A program made the position numbers and the translations under genes. A DNA stretch of 64,000 nucleotides from Aequorivita lipolytica (GTDB taxonomy: Bacteria; Bacteroidota; Bacteroidia; Flavobacteriales; Flavobacteriaceae): positions 310,001 to 374,000 of the forward strand of contig NZ_VORU01000001.1 in the NCBI RefSeq assembly GCF_007997135.1, read 5' to 3'. Position 1 is the stretch's first letter; every line of letters starts with the position of its first letter. The notes under the pieces were generated by a model, which saw nothing but the letters and a program-made list of their open reading frames with translations, was not told the DNA's origin and made no database searches. Of the stretch, positions 1 through 8,929 are shown piece by piece.

Positions 1-996
1 CTTTTAGGTCCATTCCATACCTTTATGACGGGCGATACCATTGATTGGTTTGAAAAAAGAGGAGTAGAACTGAAAATTGAAGAAGACGGCAGAATGTTTC
101 CGGTTTCAAATTCTTCACAAACTATTATTGATTGTTTTCTTTCTGAAACGAAACGTTTTGGAATTGATGTTCTTCTGAATCAATCTGTAAAAACAATTCA
201 AAAAGAGGTGGATCATTTCATAATAAATACAACCACGGATACTTTTTCCGCAGAAAAGATTGTAGTTGCCACAGGAAGTAACCCAAAGATTTGGCAATTA
301 CTTGAAGCTTTGGGACATACCGTTGTTCCTGCCGTTCCATCGCTTTTTACATTTAATATTAAAGATGGGCGGATTGTAGATTTGCCCGGATTGAGTACTG
401 ATGCATCCGTGAAAGTGCTGGATGGGAAGGGGAAAACGATTTTGGAAAGTAGCGGCCCGCTGTTAATTACCCATTGGGGACTGAGCGGACCAGCAATTCT
501 GAAACTTTCGGCTTGGGGCGCGCGGGTGTTGGAGCCTTTAAAATATCATTTCAATATTGAAGTGAATTGGTTGAATAATCTTTCCGAAGAAGATGTCTTG
601 GACGCTTTGAAGGAATTGAAGAATGAGCAGGGAAAGCAGACTATTTTTAAATACGCCCAGTTCAATTTGCCAAAACGCCTTTGGCAAAGTATTATTAAAG
701 CTGCCGGAATTGACGAACGCCTAACTTGGGCAGAAGCTACCCGCGAAAATCTTCAGAATATTGCAAACCAACTGATTTCTTCAATTTTTGAAGTTACAGG
801 AAAAAGTACTTTCAAAGAAGAATTCGTAACGGCCGGCGGTGTAGATTTAAAGGAAGTAAACTTCAAAACTTTCGAAAGTAAAATCTGTAAAAATCTCTAC
901 TTTGCTGGCGAAGTGCTAAATATAGATGCCATTACGGGCGGCTTCAATTTTCAAAATGCGTGGACTAGTGGCTTTATTGTTGCGAAAAATTTGTAG
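1..996 (+). CDS. BaiN/HI0933-family FAD-dependent oxidoreductase (5' end cut by window)
   Basis: The reading frame is open from base 1 (LLGPFHTF before the first Met at base 25), so the true start lies upstream and about 330 C-terminal residues are present. The family is the HI0933/YhiN/BaiN flavoproteins, of about 400 residues, which bind FAD in a Rossmann fold. The N-terminal GxGxxG loop is outside the window. The internal VATGSNPK segment and the C-terminal block GEVLNIDAITGGFNFQ are typical of this family, as is the LITHWGLSGPAIL stretch in the middle. Substrate is unknown for most members; a flavin-dependent reductase role is inferred. The gene ends with TAG, followed at once by a C/G-rich palindromic repeat. 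Confidence 0.85.
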   Translation, partial: LLGPFHTFMTGDTIDWFEKRGVELKIEEDGRMFPVSNSSQTIIDCFLSETKRFGIDVLLNQSVKTIQKEVDHFIINTTTDTFSAEKIVVATGSNPKIWQLLEALGHTVVPAVPSLFTFNIKDGRIVDLPGLSTDASVKVLDGKGKTILESSGPLLITHWGLSGPAILKLSAWGARVLEPLKYHFNIEVNWLNNLSEEDVLDALKELKNEQGKQTIFKYAQFNLPKRLWQSIIKAAGIDERLTWAEATRENLQNIANQLISSIFEVTGKSTFKEEFVTAGGVDLKEVNFKTFESKICKNLYFAGEVLNIDAITGGFNFQNAWTSGFIVAKNL

Positions 997-1022
997 TTCC
1001 CCCTTTGGGGTTTAGGGGGCTA
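997..1022. repeat. CCCCTTTGGGG-type palindromic repeat
   Basis: Directly after the stop codon lies CCCCCTTTGGGG followed by a TTTAGGGGGC tail. Close relatives occur at 47849-47875, 54464-54497 and, inside a coding region, 55067-55097. The palindrome also supplies the -33 TTG of the next promoter. Confidence 0.7.
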
Positions 1023-1035
1023 TGTTATATATTTG
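1005..1035 (+). promoter_or_regulatory. Bacteroidota-type promoter for the toxin-antitoxin pair
   Basis: TTG at 1005-1007 and TATATTTG at 1028-1035 are separated by 20 nt, matching the Bacteroidota TTG-N(17-23)-TAnnTTTG consensus. The antitoxin ATG follows at 1056. The -33 element lies inside the C/G-rich palindrome. Confidence 0.55.
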
Positions 1036-1055
1036 ATATATATAATCTATATACA

Positions 1056-1301
1056 ATGGGAAAGACAAAAAAATTGATCGAGCTGGATGATAAGGCTATA
1101 GCTATTCTTGAAGAACAGGCAAAACTCCAAAAACGTTCCTTAAAAAATTATCTTGAATTTATGATTGAGGATAGGGCGCTAAACTTTAGGGAACCTTCGG
1201 AAGAATATAAGGCTATGATGGATGATATGCTGGAAAGACAAAAAAATGGCACCTTAGAAACTATTCCTTATTCGGAAATCCGAAAGAAATATGGATTTTG
1301 A
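1056..1301 (+). CDS. Antitoxin of a RelE/ParE-type module
   Basis: An 81-residue protein starting at the ATG at 1056, chosen because the upstream in-frame start would put the promoter and the palindromic repeat inside the gene. The N-terminal half (KLIELDDKAIAILEEQA, then KRSLKNYLEFMIED) reads as a ribbon-helix-helix or short DNA-binding segment. The acidic C-terminal part (EEYKAMMDDMLERQKNG, then IPYSEIRKKYGF) is typical of antitoxins that wrap a RelE-type toxin. It overlaps the toxin gene by 11 bp, so the two are translated together. Neutralisation of the toxin and autorepression are inferred from the family and gene order; no operator was identified. Confidence 0.7.
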   Translation: MGKTKKLIELDDKAIAILEEQAKLQKRSLKNYLEFMIEDRALNFREPSEEYKAMMDDMLERQKNGTLETIPYSEIRKKYGF

Positions 1302-1560
1302 TTTAGAATTTTCTCGGGAGGCTGATATTGAATTTAATACGATTGATTGTTTTTTTGGTGCAATAGGTATAGGTGAGAGATTTCATAAAGATTTTCACTT
1401 GCAGATGATTCGGATACAATCTAATCCATTTCAGTTTCAAGTGCGTTATGCAAATATCAGGATTGTTCATTTAAAGCATTTCAAATACTCTATCCATTAC
1501 AACATCGTTGATAATACAATAACTGTGCTTAGAATTTTAAGCCAACAACAATCCTATTAA
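1291..1560 (+). CDS. RelE/ParE-family toxin
   Basis: An 89-residue protein starting inside the antitoxin gene. The layout is that of the ParE/RelE barnase-like fold: an N-terminal helical part (LEFSREADIEFNTI), the middle stretch IQSNPFQFQVRYANIRIVHLKHFKYSIHYNI, which supplies the core strands, and a last strand NTITVLRILS. In the family such proteins either cleave mRNA on the ribosome (RelE) or poison gyrase (ParE); the sequence alone does not decide which. It is followed one base after its stop by a degraded gene, so this small region appears to be a site of insertion and decay. Confidence 0.7.
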   Translation: MDFDLEFSREADIEFNTIDCFFGAIGIGERFHKDFHLQMIRIQSNPFQFQVRYANIRIVHLKHFKYSIHYNIVDNTITVLRILSQQQSY

Positions 1561-1561
1561 T

Positions 1562-1926
1562 ATGAAAACCTATGTCGCCCTTCTCCGTGGCATTAACATT
1601 GGCGGACATAAAAAACTGAAAATGGCCGACCTTAAACTTCTTTTTGAAGTTTTGAGATTTGATAATGTGGTTACATATATACAGAGTGGAAATGTGTTTT
1701 TTTCTGCGAAGAAAGAAAAGGGTTTTTCTTAAAAATCTCAGAGGAAATAACGAAGAAGTTTGGTTGTGAAGTTCCAGTGCTTGTGAAAACGGCAGATGCG
1801 ATTGCTAAAATTTTAGCGGTTTTTCCTTTTGAGCGAGCGAAGAAGGAAGAAAGTTATTGTATGCTGCTTGCCACACCGCCCAAAAGGGAATTTATAGAGG
1901 CGATTAGGCTACAAAAAAGGCTATAA
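1562..1926 (+). pseudogene. Frameshifted, truncated DUF1697 gene
   Basis: The start MKTYVALLRGINIGGHKKLKM, followed by NVVTYIQSGNVFFSA, is the diagnostic N-terminus of DUF1697 proteins (about 180 residues). The frame hits TAA after KKEKGFS, in a poly-T/A stretch near 1722-1731. The continuation (LKISEEITKKFGCEVPVLVKTADA, then FPFERAKKEESYCMLLATPP) runs in another frame to the TAA at 1924-1926. The last third of the family is missing. It is therefore broken by an indel and lacks its 3' end. Confidence 0.8.
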
Positions 1927-1969
1927 TCTTTTGCAAGTATAGCCTTTAACATATATTTTATCCAATTAT

Positions 1970-2125
1970 TTAAGATTGGGTTTGTGTCACTTCATCATAT
2001 TTTAATTCAACTTTTTTGTTCCTTTTACCGTATTCAACTATTACGGAATTATCTTTTAGTCCTATGATTTTCCCGTCCACGATTTTTCCATTCTTTGTGA
2101 AAACAACCGCATCCCCAATTGCCAA
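1970..2125 (-). pseudogene. Short KOW-like ORF remnant
   Basis: The minus strand carries an open frame of 56 codons between stops, with no ATG; the only plausible start is TTG at 2125. It reads LAIGDAVVFTKNGKIVDGKI, then IGLKDNSVIVEYGKRNKKVELKYDEVTQ. The pattern of a small beta-barrel (GD.VVF..NGKIVDGKI....NSVIVEYG) is protein-like rather than random. It may be a fragment of a longer gene whose 5' part has been lost. The function is unknown. Confidence 0.4.
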
Positions 2126-2247
2126 TTCTGAGATTTGGGTTTATATTAATTGCTAAACAAGGTTTTTTTCTTTTCTGCAAACAAAAAGTGATGACATTTC
2201 ATACCCTCGCTCGATGTGTGGTTATAATCCTTTAAAAACCATAAATC

Positions 2248-3297
2248 ATGAAAAAAATTATTTTCTTTTCCGTGCTATCAATTTCCTTGTTTGCCCAAAA
2301 TATTTGGGCGCAAGATTTTCAGAATAATTTTAGAAGCGTTGCTTCCCATGCATATGTGCAAAATTCATTTGGGGAATACGGAACTGTTCCACTTGCCGGA
2401 CCTTATTATCCACCAGACAATGTAATCTCCACAAATACATTTACCATGCTTGGTGGCGATTTTAATGATGAAGATGTTTTGTACGTTATTGTATATATTG
2501 ATCCCGATTATTTATTGGGAATTGTTGAATTAAATACAGGGACAGTAAATTATGCGGCAACGCTTTCTGGGGTAGTTGCTCCACAATTTTTATCTCAGCT
2601 ATCCTACAATTTTACCAATGATACCTATTATGTGCTTAGTCATGACCCAAATAACAACACGGGCACGCAGTTTTATTCCCTAAATATCAATACGGGTGTT
2701 TTAACTCCTATAGGCTCGGGGACAGGCTTGGCTAATGGTGTGGCGATGGAAATTGATAACAACGGTATTGTTTACGCCGCAGATGCCAACACGGGCAATC
2801 TCTATACAATTGATATTAACACAGGTTTGGGGACAGTACTTGGCAATATGAGCCCTAATGGATTCTACCCTGTACAGAGTGGTTTATCAGTAGATCGTAG
2901 TACCAATGTAATGTATGCTTCTCTGCCTTATAGAAATGGTGTGATATGGAATCAATATTATACAGTAGATCTCGCCACTGGTACACTTACTCATCTGGGT
3001 CAAGGCTTATCGCGAAGAAATAACCTTTTTGCCATTGCAAGTGATAATTTGGGGATTAATGATACTTCTTTAAATAGGTTAAGTGTGTATCCAAATCCGG
3101 CATCTAGTGTTATACATATTTATAATCCCAATGGAATTGTTCTCAAAACCGCAAAATTATACGACGTTTTGGGAAGGGATACAGGAGCTACACTTGAAAA
3201 TAGCGAAATGAATATTGAAAATCTTACCAAAGGAATGTACATGCTTCAGCTGGAAACTGAAAATGGTGCTACTACAAGAAAGATAGTGAAGGAATAG
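2248..3297 (+). CDS. Secreted T9SS-sorted beta-propeller-like protein
   Basis: A 349-residue protein with a signal peptide (MKKIIFFSVLSISLFAQNIWAQ). The middle (residues about 60-260) has repeated blades of the kind LYTIDINTGLGTVLG, YSLNINTGVLTPIG and YTVDLATGTLTHLG. These resemble a DUF4394/quinoprotein-like beta-propeller. Residues about 270-349 form a type A T9SS sorting domain: LSVYPNPASSVIHI, then LYDVLGRD, a LTKGMYMLQLE strand and a final RKIVKE. This predicts export through the outer membrane by type IX secretion and surface attachment or release. The ligand is unknown. It is a single gene with no obvious partner. Confidence 0.8.
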   Translation: MKKIIFFSVLSISLFAQNIWAQDFQNNFRSVASHAYVQNSFGEYGTVPLAGPYYPPDNVISTNTFTMLGGDFNDEDVLYVIVYIDPDYLLGIVELNTGTVNYAATLSGVVAPQFLSQLSYNFTNDTYYVLSHDPNNNTGTQFYSLNINTGVLTPIGSGTGLANGVAMEIDNNGIVYAADANTGNLYTIDINTGLGTVLGNMSPNGFYPVQSGLSVDRSTNVMYASLPYRNGVIWNQYYTVDLATGTLTHLGQGLSRRNNLFAIASDNLGINDTSLNRLSVYPNPASSVIHIYNPNGIVLKTAKLYDVLGRDTGATLENSEMNIENLTKGMYMLQLETENGATTRKIVKE

Positions 3298-3470
3298 TTT
3301 TAAGTTTTTGAATGTGAGGGGAAAGAGCTTTCGGGATGTTGTGAAACCGGAGGCTTTTTTTATTGAAGAATATTTGCCCAACCAACCTGTTAATGCCCTG
3401 TTAAACAAATTATGTACCGCTTCAACACGGTATTTATTGCGTAATTTTAATTGTCATAAAATATTCAGCC

Positions 3471-6251
3471 ATGCAACAAGACATCTACAGCCTCAAAAAG
3501 ACCCTAAAAACCACAACAGAAGAACTTACATACTACAGCCTTCCAGAACTTGAAAAACAGGGGCACAGTATAAAAAAGATGCCTTTCTCAATTCGAATTC
3601 TTCTTGAAAACGCGCTTCGTAATTACGACGATTTTTCGGTGACAAAAGATCATTTGGAATCAATATTAAATTGGAAGCCTGAAAAAAGCGAAAAGGATGT
3701 GGCCTTCAAACCTGCGCGTGTTCTGATGCAAGATTTTACAGGTGTTCCGGCGGTTGTTGATATTGCATCTCTACGTTCGGAAATGGCGCGAAAGGGCGGT
3801 GATGCTTCAAAAATAAATCCATTGATTCCTGTGGATTTGGTGATAGACCATAGTGTTCAGGTAGATTATTTTGCGGCGCAATACGCCTATCAGCAAAATA
3901 TGGAAGAAGAATACAAGCGCAATAAAGAGCGCTATACTTTTTTGAAATGGGCACAGAAATCCTTTGATAATTTCAGCGTGGTGCCCCCCGGAATGGGCAT
4001 TTGCCATCAAGTGAATTTGGAATATTTTTCCAAAGGAGCTATTGCCCGAGACGGTATGGTTTTTCCCGATACGCTTGTGGGAACTGACAGCCACACCCCG
4101 ATGGTAAACGGAATTGGCGTAGTAGCCTGGGGCGTCGGCGGAATAGAAGCCGAAGCCGCAATCCTCGGCCAGCCCATTTATTTTATCAGCCCCGAAGTAA
4201 TTGGTTTAAAACTCACCGGAAAACTTCCGGTTGGAACAACGGCAACCGATTTGGTGCTTACTATTGCCAACTTGCTTCGTAAATACGGTGTGGTAGGGAA
4301 ATTTGTGGAAGTCTTCGGTCCAGGAGTAGGCCACCTTTCCGTGCCGGATAGAGCGACCATTGGAAACATGTCGCCAGAATTTGGTTGTACCGTTACCTAT
4401 TTCCCAATAGATGATAAAACGCTGGAATATATGCGAAGCAGCAACCGAAGCGAAGAACAAATTCAGTTGGTTGAAGATTATTGCAAGGCCAATATGCTAT
4501 GGCGAAAAGATGAAGACGAAATAAATTATACTGATGTTTTGGAACTGGATGTTTCAACAATTGAACCAAGCGTTGCAGGACCAAAAAGACCGCAGGATAA
4601 AATAGTTTTAAAGGACTTTAGGGATAAATTTGTGGAACTGCTGGATAGTGGTTTTGACAGAAAATACATAAAACCTTCCGAGCGCGAAGAAGCCATAACC
4701 CGTTGGAGGGAGGAGGGCGGAAGCCAGCCTGTAGACCCTCCGAAAGAACCCAGCCCAGATGTTGAAATAGAGACAAAAACCAAGAACGGCCTAAAAACGG
4801 TTTGGATTTCCAATGGCAATCAAAAATATATGCTCTCTGATGGTTCCGTAGCCATTGCGGCCATTACTTCCTGTACAAATACCTCAAACCCATTTGTAAT
4901 GATTGGCGCCGGTTTGGTTGCCAAAAAAGCACGCGAAAAAGGAATAGATGTGAAACCTTGGGTAAAAACATCGTTGGCGCCAGGATCCAAAGTAGTGACA
5001 GATTATCTTGAAAAAGCAGACCTTTTGAAAGATTTGGAAGCCTTAAAGTTCCACTTGGTTGGCTACGGCTGTACTTCCTGTATTGGGAATTCAGGACCGT
5101 TGCCTCCGCAAATTTCTAAAGCTGTTGAAGAGCAGCAACTTGTTGTAGCCTCGGTACTTTCGGGAAACCGGAATTTTGAAGCGCGAATCCATCCACAAGT
5201 AAAAATGAACTTTTTGATGTCGCCAATGCTGGTCGTTGCTTTCGCAATTGCAGGCCGGGTTGATATAGATTTGACCACGGAACCACTGACTTGCGATCAC
5301 AACGGAAAAGCTATTTTTCTAAAAGATATTTGGCCTACTGATGATGAAATTCACGAAGTGATGAAGAAAGTGCTTTCCCCAAAAGATTTTGAAAAAAATT
5401 ATGGTGAAATATTCGAAGGCAACGAAATATGGCGAAATCTGGATGTTCCGGATGATAAAATTTACAAATGGGATGATGATTCAACATATATTAAAGAAGT
5501 TCCATTTTTCCGAGATCTTTCCGATGAACCTAAAGATTTGAAGAATATTGAAGGCGCTCGAGCCCTTTTGGTTTTGGGCAATAGCATTACCACCGACCAT
5601 ATTTCCCCAGCGGGAGCGTTTTCCGAAGATTCCGCCGCAGGACAATATTTGATATCGAGAGGGGTGGAAAAGAAAAACTTCAATAGCTACGGTTCTCGCC
5701 GCGGAAATGATGAGGTTATGGTTCGAGGAACTTTTGCAAATGTTCGCATCAATAATCAGTTATCAGATAAAGAAGGCGGCTACACCACCCATCTTCCATC
5801 GGGCGAGGGAATGACGGTTTATGAAGCAGCCCAAAAATATATAAAAGATAAAACCCCACTCATAGTTTTGGCCGGAAAAGAATATGGAAGCGGCTCCTCC
5901 CGCGATTGGGCTGCCAAAGGCACCTTTCTTTTGGGCATAAAAGCCGTTTTGGCAGAAAGCTATGAACGCATCCACCGAAGCAATCTTATAATGATGGGCG
6001 TTTTGCCGTTGGAATATTTGGAAGGCGAAAGCGCAAAATCGCACGGTTTGAGCGGAAAGGAATATTTCAGCATTACAGGCATTGAAAAGGATTTAACCCC
6101 TTCAAAAAAAGTGACCGTAACTGCCAAAAACAGCGATGGTAAGGAAATTGAATTCAAGGCAATTGCAAGGCTGGATTCTCCAATTGAAGTTGCCTATTAC
6201 CAAAATGAAGGGATTTTACAATATGTATTGCGACAGTTTTTGAAAAAATAA
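3471..6251 (+). CDS. acnA: Aconitate hydratase A
   Basis: A 926-residue aconitase of the AcnA/IRP1 type, which interconverts citrate and isocitrate in the TCA cycle. The three 4Fe-4S cysteines are visible: Cys468 in SCTNTSNP, and Cys534 and Cys537 in GYGCTSCIGNSG. Other hallmarks are GTDSHTPMVNGIGVVAWGVGG near residue 205 and the swivel-domain signature KEYGSGSSRDWAAKG near residue 805. The length matches the family (about 890-930). The start MQQDIYSLKKTL is the natural one. About 170 bp of unannotated sequence precede it. The gene is monocistronic or loosely linked to the next small gene; a 7-bp tandem repeat begins 3 nt after its stop. Confidence 0.97.
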   Translation: MQQDIYSLKKTLKTTTEELTYYSLPELEKQGHSIKKMPFSIRILLENALRNYDDFSVTKDHLESILNWKPEKSEKDVAFKPARVLMQDFTGVPAVVDIASLRSEMARKGGDASKINPLIPVDLVIDHSVQVDYFAAQYAYQQNMEEEYKRNKERYTFLKWAQKSFDNFSVVPPGMGICHQVNLEYFSKGAIARDGMVFPDTLVGTDSHTPMVNGIGVVAWGVGGIEAEAAILGQPIYFISPEVIGLKLTGKLPVGTTATDLVLTIANLLRKYGVVGKFVEVFGPGVGHLSVPDRATIGNMSPEFGCTVTYFPIDDKTLEYMRSSNRSEEQIQLVEDYCKANMLWRKDEDEINYTDVLELDVSTIEPSVAGPKRPQDKIVLKDFRDKFVELLDSGFDRKYIKPSEREEAITRWREEGGSQPVDPPKEPSPDVEIETKTKNGLKTVWISNGNQKYMLSDGSVAIAAITSCTNTSNPFVMIGAGLVAKKAREKGIDVKPWVKTSLAPGSKVVTDYLEKADLLKDLEALKFHLVGYGCTSCIGNSGPLPPQISKAVEEQQLVVASVLSGNRNFEARIHPQVKMNFLMSPMLVVAFAIAGRVDIDLTTEPLTCDHNGKAIFLKDIWPTDDEIHEVMKKVLSPKDFEKNYGEIFEGNEIWRNLDVPDDKIYKWDDDSTYIKEVPFFRDLSDEPKDLKNIEGARALLVLGNSITTDHISPAGAFSEDSAAGQYLISRGVEKKNFNSYGSRRGNDEVMVRGTFANVRINNQLSDKEGGYTTHLPSGEGMTVYEAAQKYIKDKTPLIVLAGKEYGSGSSRDWAAKGTFLLGIKAVLAESYERIHRSNLIMMGVLPLEYLEGESAKSHGLSGKEYFSITGIEKDLTPSKKVTVTAKNSDGKEIEFKAIARLDSPIEVAYYQNEGILQYVLRQFLKK

Positions 6252-6253
6252 AT

Positions 6254-6283
6254 TTCATTATTCATTATTCATTATTCATTATT
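6254..6283. repeat. 7-bp tandem repeat (TTCATTA)
   Basis: Four perfect copies of TTCATTA fill the gap between the aconitase stop codon and the TTG start of the next gene. Confidence 0.85.
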
Positions 6284-6610
6284 TTGATCCTACTCGTCCG
6301 CCCAAAACTACTCCGAAAAAACTTCAACGGAATGACCCTTTGGCCTTTTGTAGTAGTAAAGCATCATTTGATGAAAGAGGACATGGTTTTCTTAAACCAC
6401 GAAAAAATTCATCTTCGCCAGCAAGTAGAATTGTTGATTGTTTTTTTCTATTTGTGGTACGGACTTGAGTTTTTATATAGGTTCATTCAGTACAGGAATC
6501 GTTATAAAGCTTACAGAAACATTTCGTTTGAAAGGGAAGCATATCATCACGAAAGCGACCAGTTCTATTTAAAAAAGCGTAAACCCTACGGGTTTTTCAA
6601 ATTTTTATAA
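6284..6610 (+). CDS. Small HExxH membrane protein
   Basis: A 108-residue protein with TTG as the only reasonable start. It contains FLNHEKIHLRQQVELLIVFFYLWYGLEFLYRFI. HEKIH fits the zinc-protease HExxH pattern and is followed directly by one hydrophobic segment (about residues 50-68). A second conserved-looking part is FEREAYHHESDQFYLKKRKPYGFF, which offers a downstream Glu or His as a possible third ligand. It resembles short flavobacterial conserved hypotheticals related to the M56/BlaR1-like minimal core. Protease activity is not shown; it could be a non-catalytic relative. It lies between two simple repeats, with no partner gene. Confidence 0.6.
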   Translation: MILLVRPKLLRKNFNGMTLWPFVVVKHHLMKEDMVFLNHEKIHLRQQVELLIVFFYLWYGLEFLYRFIQYRNRYKAYRNISFEREAYHHESDQFYLKKRKPYGFFKFL

Positions 6611-6615
6611 TTTTT

Positions 6616-6747
6616 CAACTATCAACTATCAACTATCAACTATCAACTATCAACTATCAACTATCAACTATCAACTATCAACTATCAACTATCAACTATC
6701 AACTATCAACTATCAACTATCAACTATCAACTATCAACTATCAACTA
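6616..6747. repeat. 7-bp tandem repeat array (CAACTAT, about 19 copies)
   Basis: A perfect CAACTAT array of about 132 bp fills the whole space between the stop at 6610 and the ATG at 6749. No promoter element other than the repeat itself is visible, so transcription of the next gene must start within it or read through. Confidence 0.95.
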
Positions 6748-6748
6748 A

Positions 6749-7816
6749 ATGAGCATTCTTTTTTCCCCCCTAAAAATAAAAAATACAACCTTCAAAAACC
6801 GAATGGTCGTTTCGCCAATGTGTATGTACAGCAGCGTTGACGGTTTCGCGAACGATTTTCATCTCGTCCATTTGGGAAGCCGTGCCGTTGGTGGTTCGGC
6901 ATTGATAATCCAGGAAGCAACTGCCGTTTCGCCCGAAGGAAGAATTACTCACGCCGATATGGGCATTTGGAAAGATGAACATATTGAAAAGGCGAAACAG
7001 ATTGTCAACTTTGTTCATTCACAAAATGCTTTGATTGGAATTCAATTGGCGCACGCCGGACGAAAAGCCAGCTACCAATTGCCAAAAGATGGAGCCAGAA
7101 AAATAGCTCCCGAGCAAGAGAATGGGTGGCAAACAGTTTCCGCTTCGGCTTTGCCATTTCGGGAAGGTGAACCAGCTCCCGTTGCATTGGATGCCGCTGG
7201 AATTGAAAAAGTAAAAAACGATTACGTTGCCGCCACCCATAGAGCCGAAAAAGCAGGCTATGATGTTGTTGAAATACACGCTGCCCACGGTTATCTGTTC
7301 CATCAGTTCTATTCGCCTTTGGCCAATGAACGCACGGATGAATACGGCGGCAGTTTTGAAAATAGAATCCGTTTTTTATTGGAAGTTACAGAAGTAGTCC
7401 GAAAAGAATGGCCCAATGAAAAACCACTTTTCGTTAGAATTTCAGCCACAGATTGGACCGAAGGCGGATGGACTATTGAAGATTCGGTAAAACTTTCAAT
7501 TAAACTGAAAGAGTTGGGTGTGGATTTAATCGATACTTCTTCCGGCGGAAATGTTCCAAAAGCAACCATTCCCAGCGAGCCGGGCTATCAAGTTCCTTTT
7601 GCGGCACAGATTAAAAAAGAAGCAAATATTTTAACCGGAGCTGTTGGACAAATAACAACTGCCGAACAATCCGAAGAAATTTTAAAAGAAGGAAAAGCGG
7701 ACTTGATTCTTTATGCCCGCGAAAGTCTGCGACAACCGTATTTCGCTTTACACGCCGCAAAAGAATTAAATGTAGATGTGGAATGGCCACTACAGTATGA
7801 AAGGGCCAAAATATGA
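6749..7816 (+). CDS. namA: NADPH dehydrogenase, old yellow enzyme family (YqjM/NamA class)
   Basis: A 355-residue FMN-dependent ene-reductase of the thermophilic-like OYE class. SPMCMYSS places Cys25 and Tyr27 where YqjM has its FMN-tuning cysteine and tyrosine. [11 protein letters not shown] carries the substrate-binding HxxH pair. [19 protein letters not shown] and the C-terminal phosphate-binding [14 protein letters not shown] complete the barrel. It reduces activated C=C bonds of enals, enones or nitro compounds with NADPH; the physiological substrate is not known. It overlaps the next gene by 4 bp (ATGA), indicating co-translation with a second flavin enzyme. Confidence 0.92.
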   Translation: MSILFSPLKIKNTTFKNRMVVSPMCMYSSVDGFANDFHLVHLGSRAVGGSALIIQEATAVSPEGRITHADMGIWKDEHIEKAKQIVNFVHSQNALIGIQLAHAGRKASYQLPKDGARKIAPEQENGWQTVSASALPFREGEPAPVALDAAGIEKVKNDYVAATHRAEKAGYDVVEIHAAHGYLFHQFYSPLANERTDEYGGSFENRIRFLLEVTEVVRKEWPNEKPLFVRISATDWTEGGWTIEDSVKLSIKLKELGVDLIDTSSGGNVPKATIPSEPGYQVPFAAQIKKEANILTGAVGQITTAEQSEEILKEGKADLILYARESLRQPYFALHAAKELNVDVEWPLQYERAKI

Positions 7817-8835
7817 GCAAAATGAATAAAGAAGAAAATTTAAAAAATATCCCTTTTTCTGTTTTGGATTTGGTTCCCGTAATTCAAGGAAGCACCCATA
7901 AAACCGCAATGGAAAATAGTCTTGCTTTGGCACAGCACGCTGAAGAACTCGGCTACAAACGCTTTTGGATTTCCGAACACCATAATGCCGAAAGCCTTGT
8001 AAGTAGCGCCACCCCGTTGCTTATCGGTTACATAGCCCAAGGCACAAAAACCATTCGTGTAGGTTCGGGAGGAGTAATGCTCCCAAACCACGCACCTTTG
8101 GTAGTTGCTGAACAATTTGGAACGCTTGCCACTCTTTATCCGAATAGAATAGATTTAGGGCTCGGTCGAGCGCCGGGAACGGATCAGCAAACTGCTCGTG
8201 CTTTACGGCGCGAACGTGCTGAAACCGTAAATGATTTTCCAGAAGATGTACAGGAACTTGAAAAATATTTTTCAAAAAATAACACTCACAGTCCCGTTAG
8301 AGCTATTCCCGGGGAAGGATTAGAAGTGCCTTTGTATCTTTTGGGCTCAAGTACTTATAGTGCGCAATTGGCAGGCGCGCTAGGTTTGCCTTATGCTTTC
8401 GCCAGCCACTTTGCACCAACCCACCTCCACGACGCCTTGAGTTTATACCATAGCAATTTTGAAGCTTCCAAACAACTCACAAAACCGTATTCCATGGCTT
8501 GCGTAAATGTAGTGGTTGCCAATACCGATGAAGAAGCTGAATGTTTGGCAACGAGCATGAAACTTTTTATGTTGAATATAATCCGAAATACTAGAAAACC
8601 TTTACAGCCACCGATAGAAAATATTCAAGAAATTTGGAGCGCTATGGAAGAAGCGCATATTTCGCAAATGATGCAATATTCCTTCGTTGGAAGCAAAGAA
8701 ACGGTGCGTGAAAAACTAACTAATTTTGTAGCCGAAACACGAGTAAATGAAATTATTGCAGTAGCCCATATTTATGACCAAACAGCACGCTTACGCTCTT
8801 TTGAACTTCTTTCGCAATTAAATAAAGATATTTAA
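7813..8835 (+). CDS. LLM-class flavin-dependent oxidoreductase (luciferase-like, MsnO8-type)
   Basis: A 340-residue luciferase-like monooxygenase fold. Family blocks include [12 protein letters not shown] at the N-terminus and [18 protein letters not shown]. Further blocks are [36 protein letters not shown] and the C-terminal [13 protein letters not shown]. Such proteins use FMNH2 or F420-like flavins; the substrate is not predictable. An in-frame ATG at 7822 is an alternative start, but the one at 7813 gives the 4-bp ATGA overlap with the OYE gene. The pairing suggests both flavoenzymes act on related electrophilic compounds, which is inference. Confidence 0.88.
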   Translation: MSKMNKEENLKNIPFSVLDLVPVIQGSTHKTAMENSLALAQHAEELGYKRFWISEHHNAESLVSSATPLLIGYIAQGTKTIRVGSGGVMLPNHAPLVVAEQFGTLATLYPNRIDLGLGRAPGTDQQTARALRRERAETVNDFPEDVQELEKYFSKNNTHSPVRAIPGEGLEVPLYLLGSSTYSAQLAGALGLPYAFASHFAPTHLHDALSLYHSNFEASKQLTKPYSMACVNVVVANTDEEAECLATSMKLFMLNIIRNTRKPLQPPIENIQEIWSAMEEAHISQMMQYSFVGSKETVREKLTNFVAETRVNEIIAVAHIYDQTARLRSFELLSQLNKDI

Positions 8836-8858
8836 GAATTTGGAAATCAATATTGAAA

Positions 8859-8902
8859 AATCCAACAATCCAACAATCCAAAAATCCAACAATCCAATAA
8901 TC
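8859..8902. repeat. 8-bp imperfect tandem repeat (AATCCAAC)
   Basis: Five or so copies of AATCCAAC/AATCCAAA/AATCCAAT lie between the monooxygenase stop and the HAD gene. Just downstream, TACCTTCG at 8908-8915 is one mismatch from the TAnnTTTG -7 box and may drive the HAD gene. Confidence 0.8.
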
Positions 8903-8929
8903 TATATTACCTTCGCAAAAAAAAGAAAA

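Noticed and set aside
6284-6747. Inverted-repeat element around the HExxH gene
   Set aside because: The flanking arrays (TTCATTA and CAACTAT) are not complementary, unlike the repeats around the paa-operon elements.
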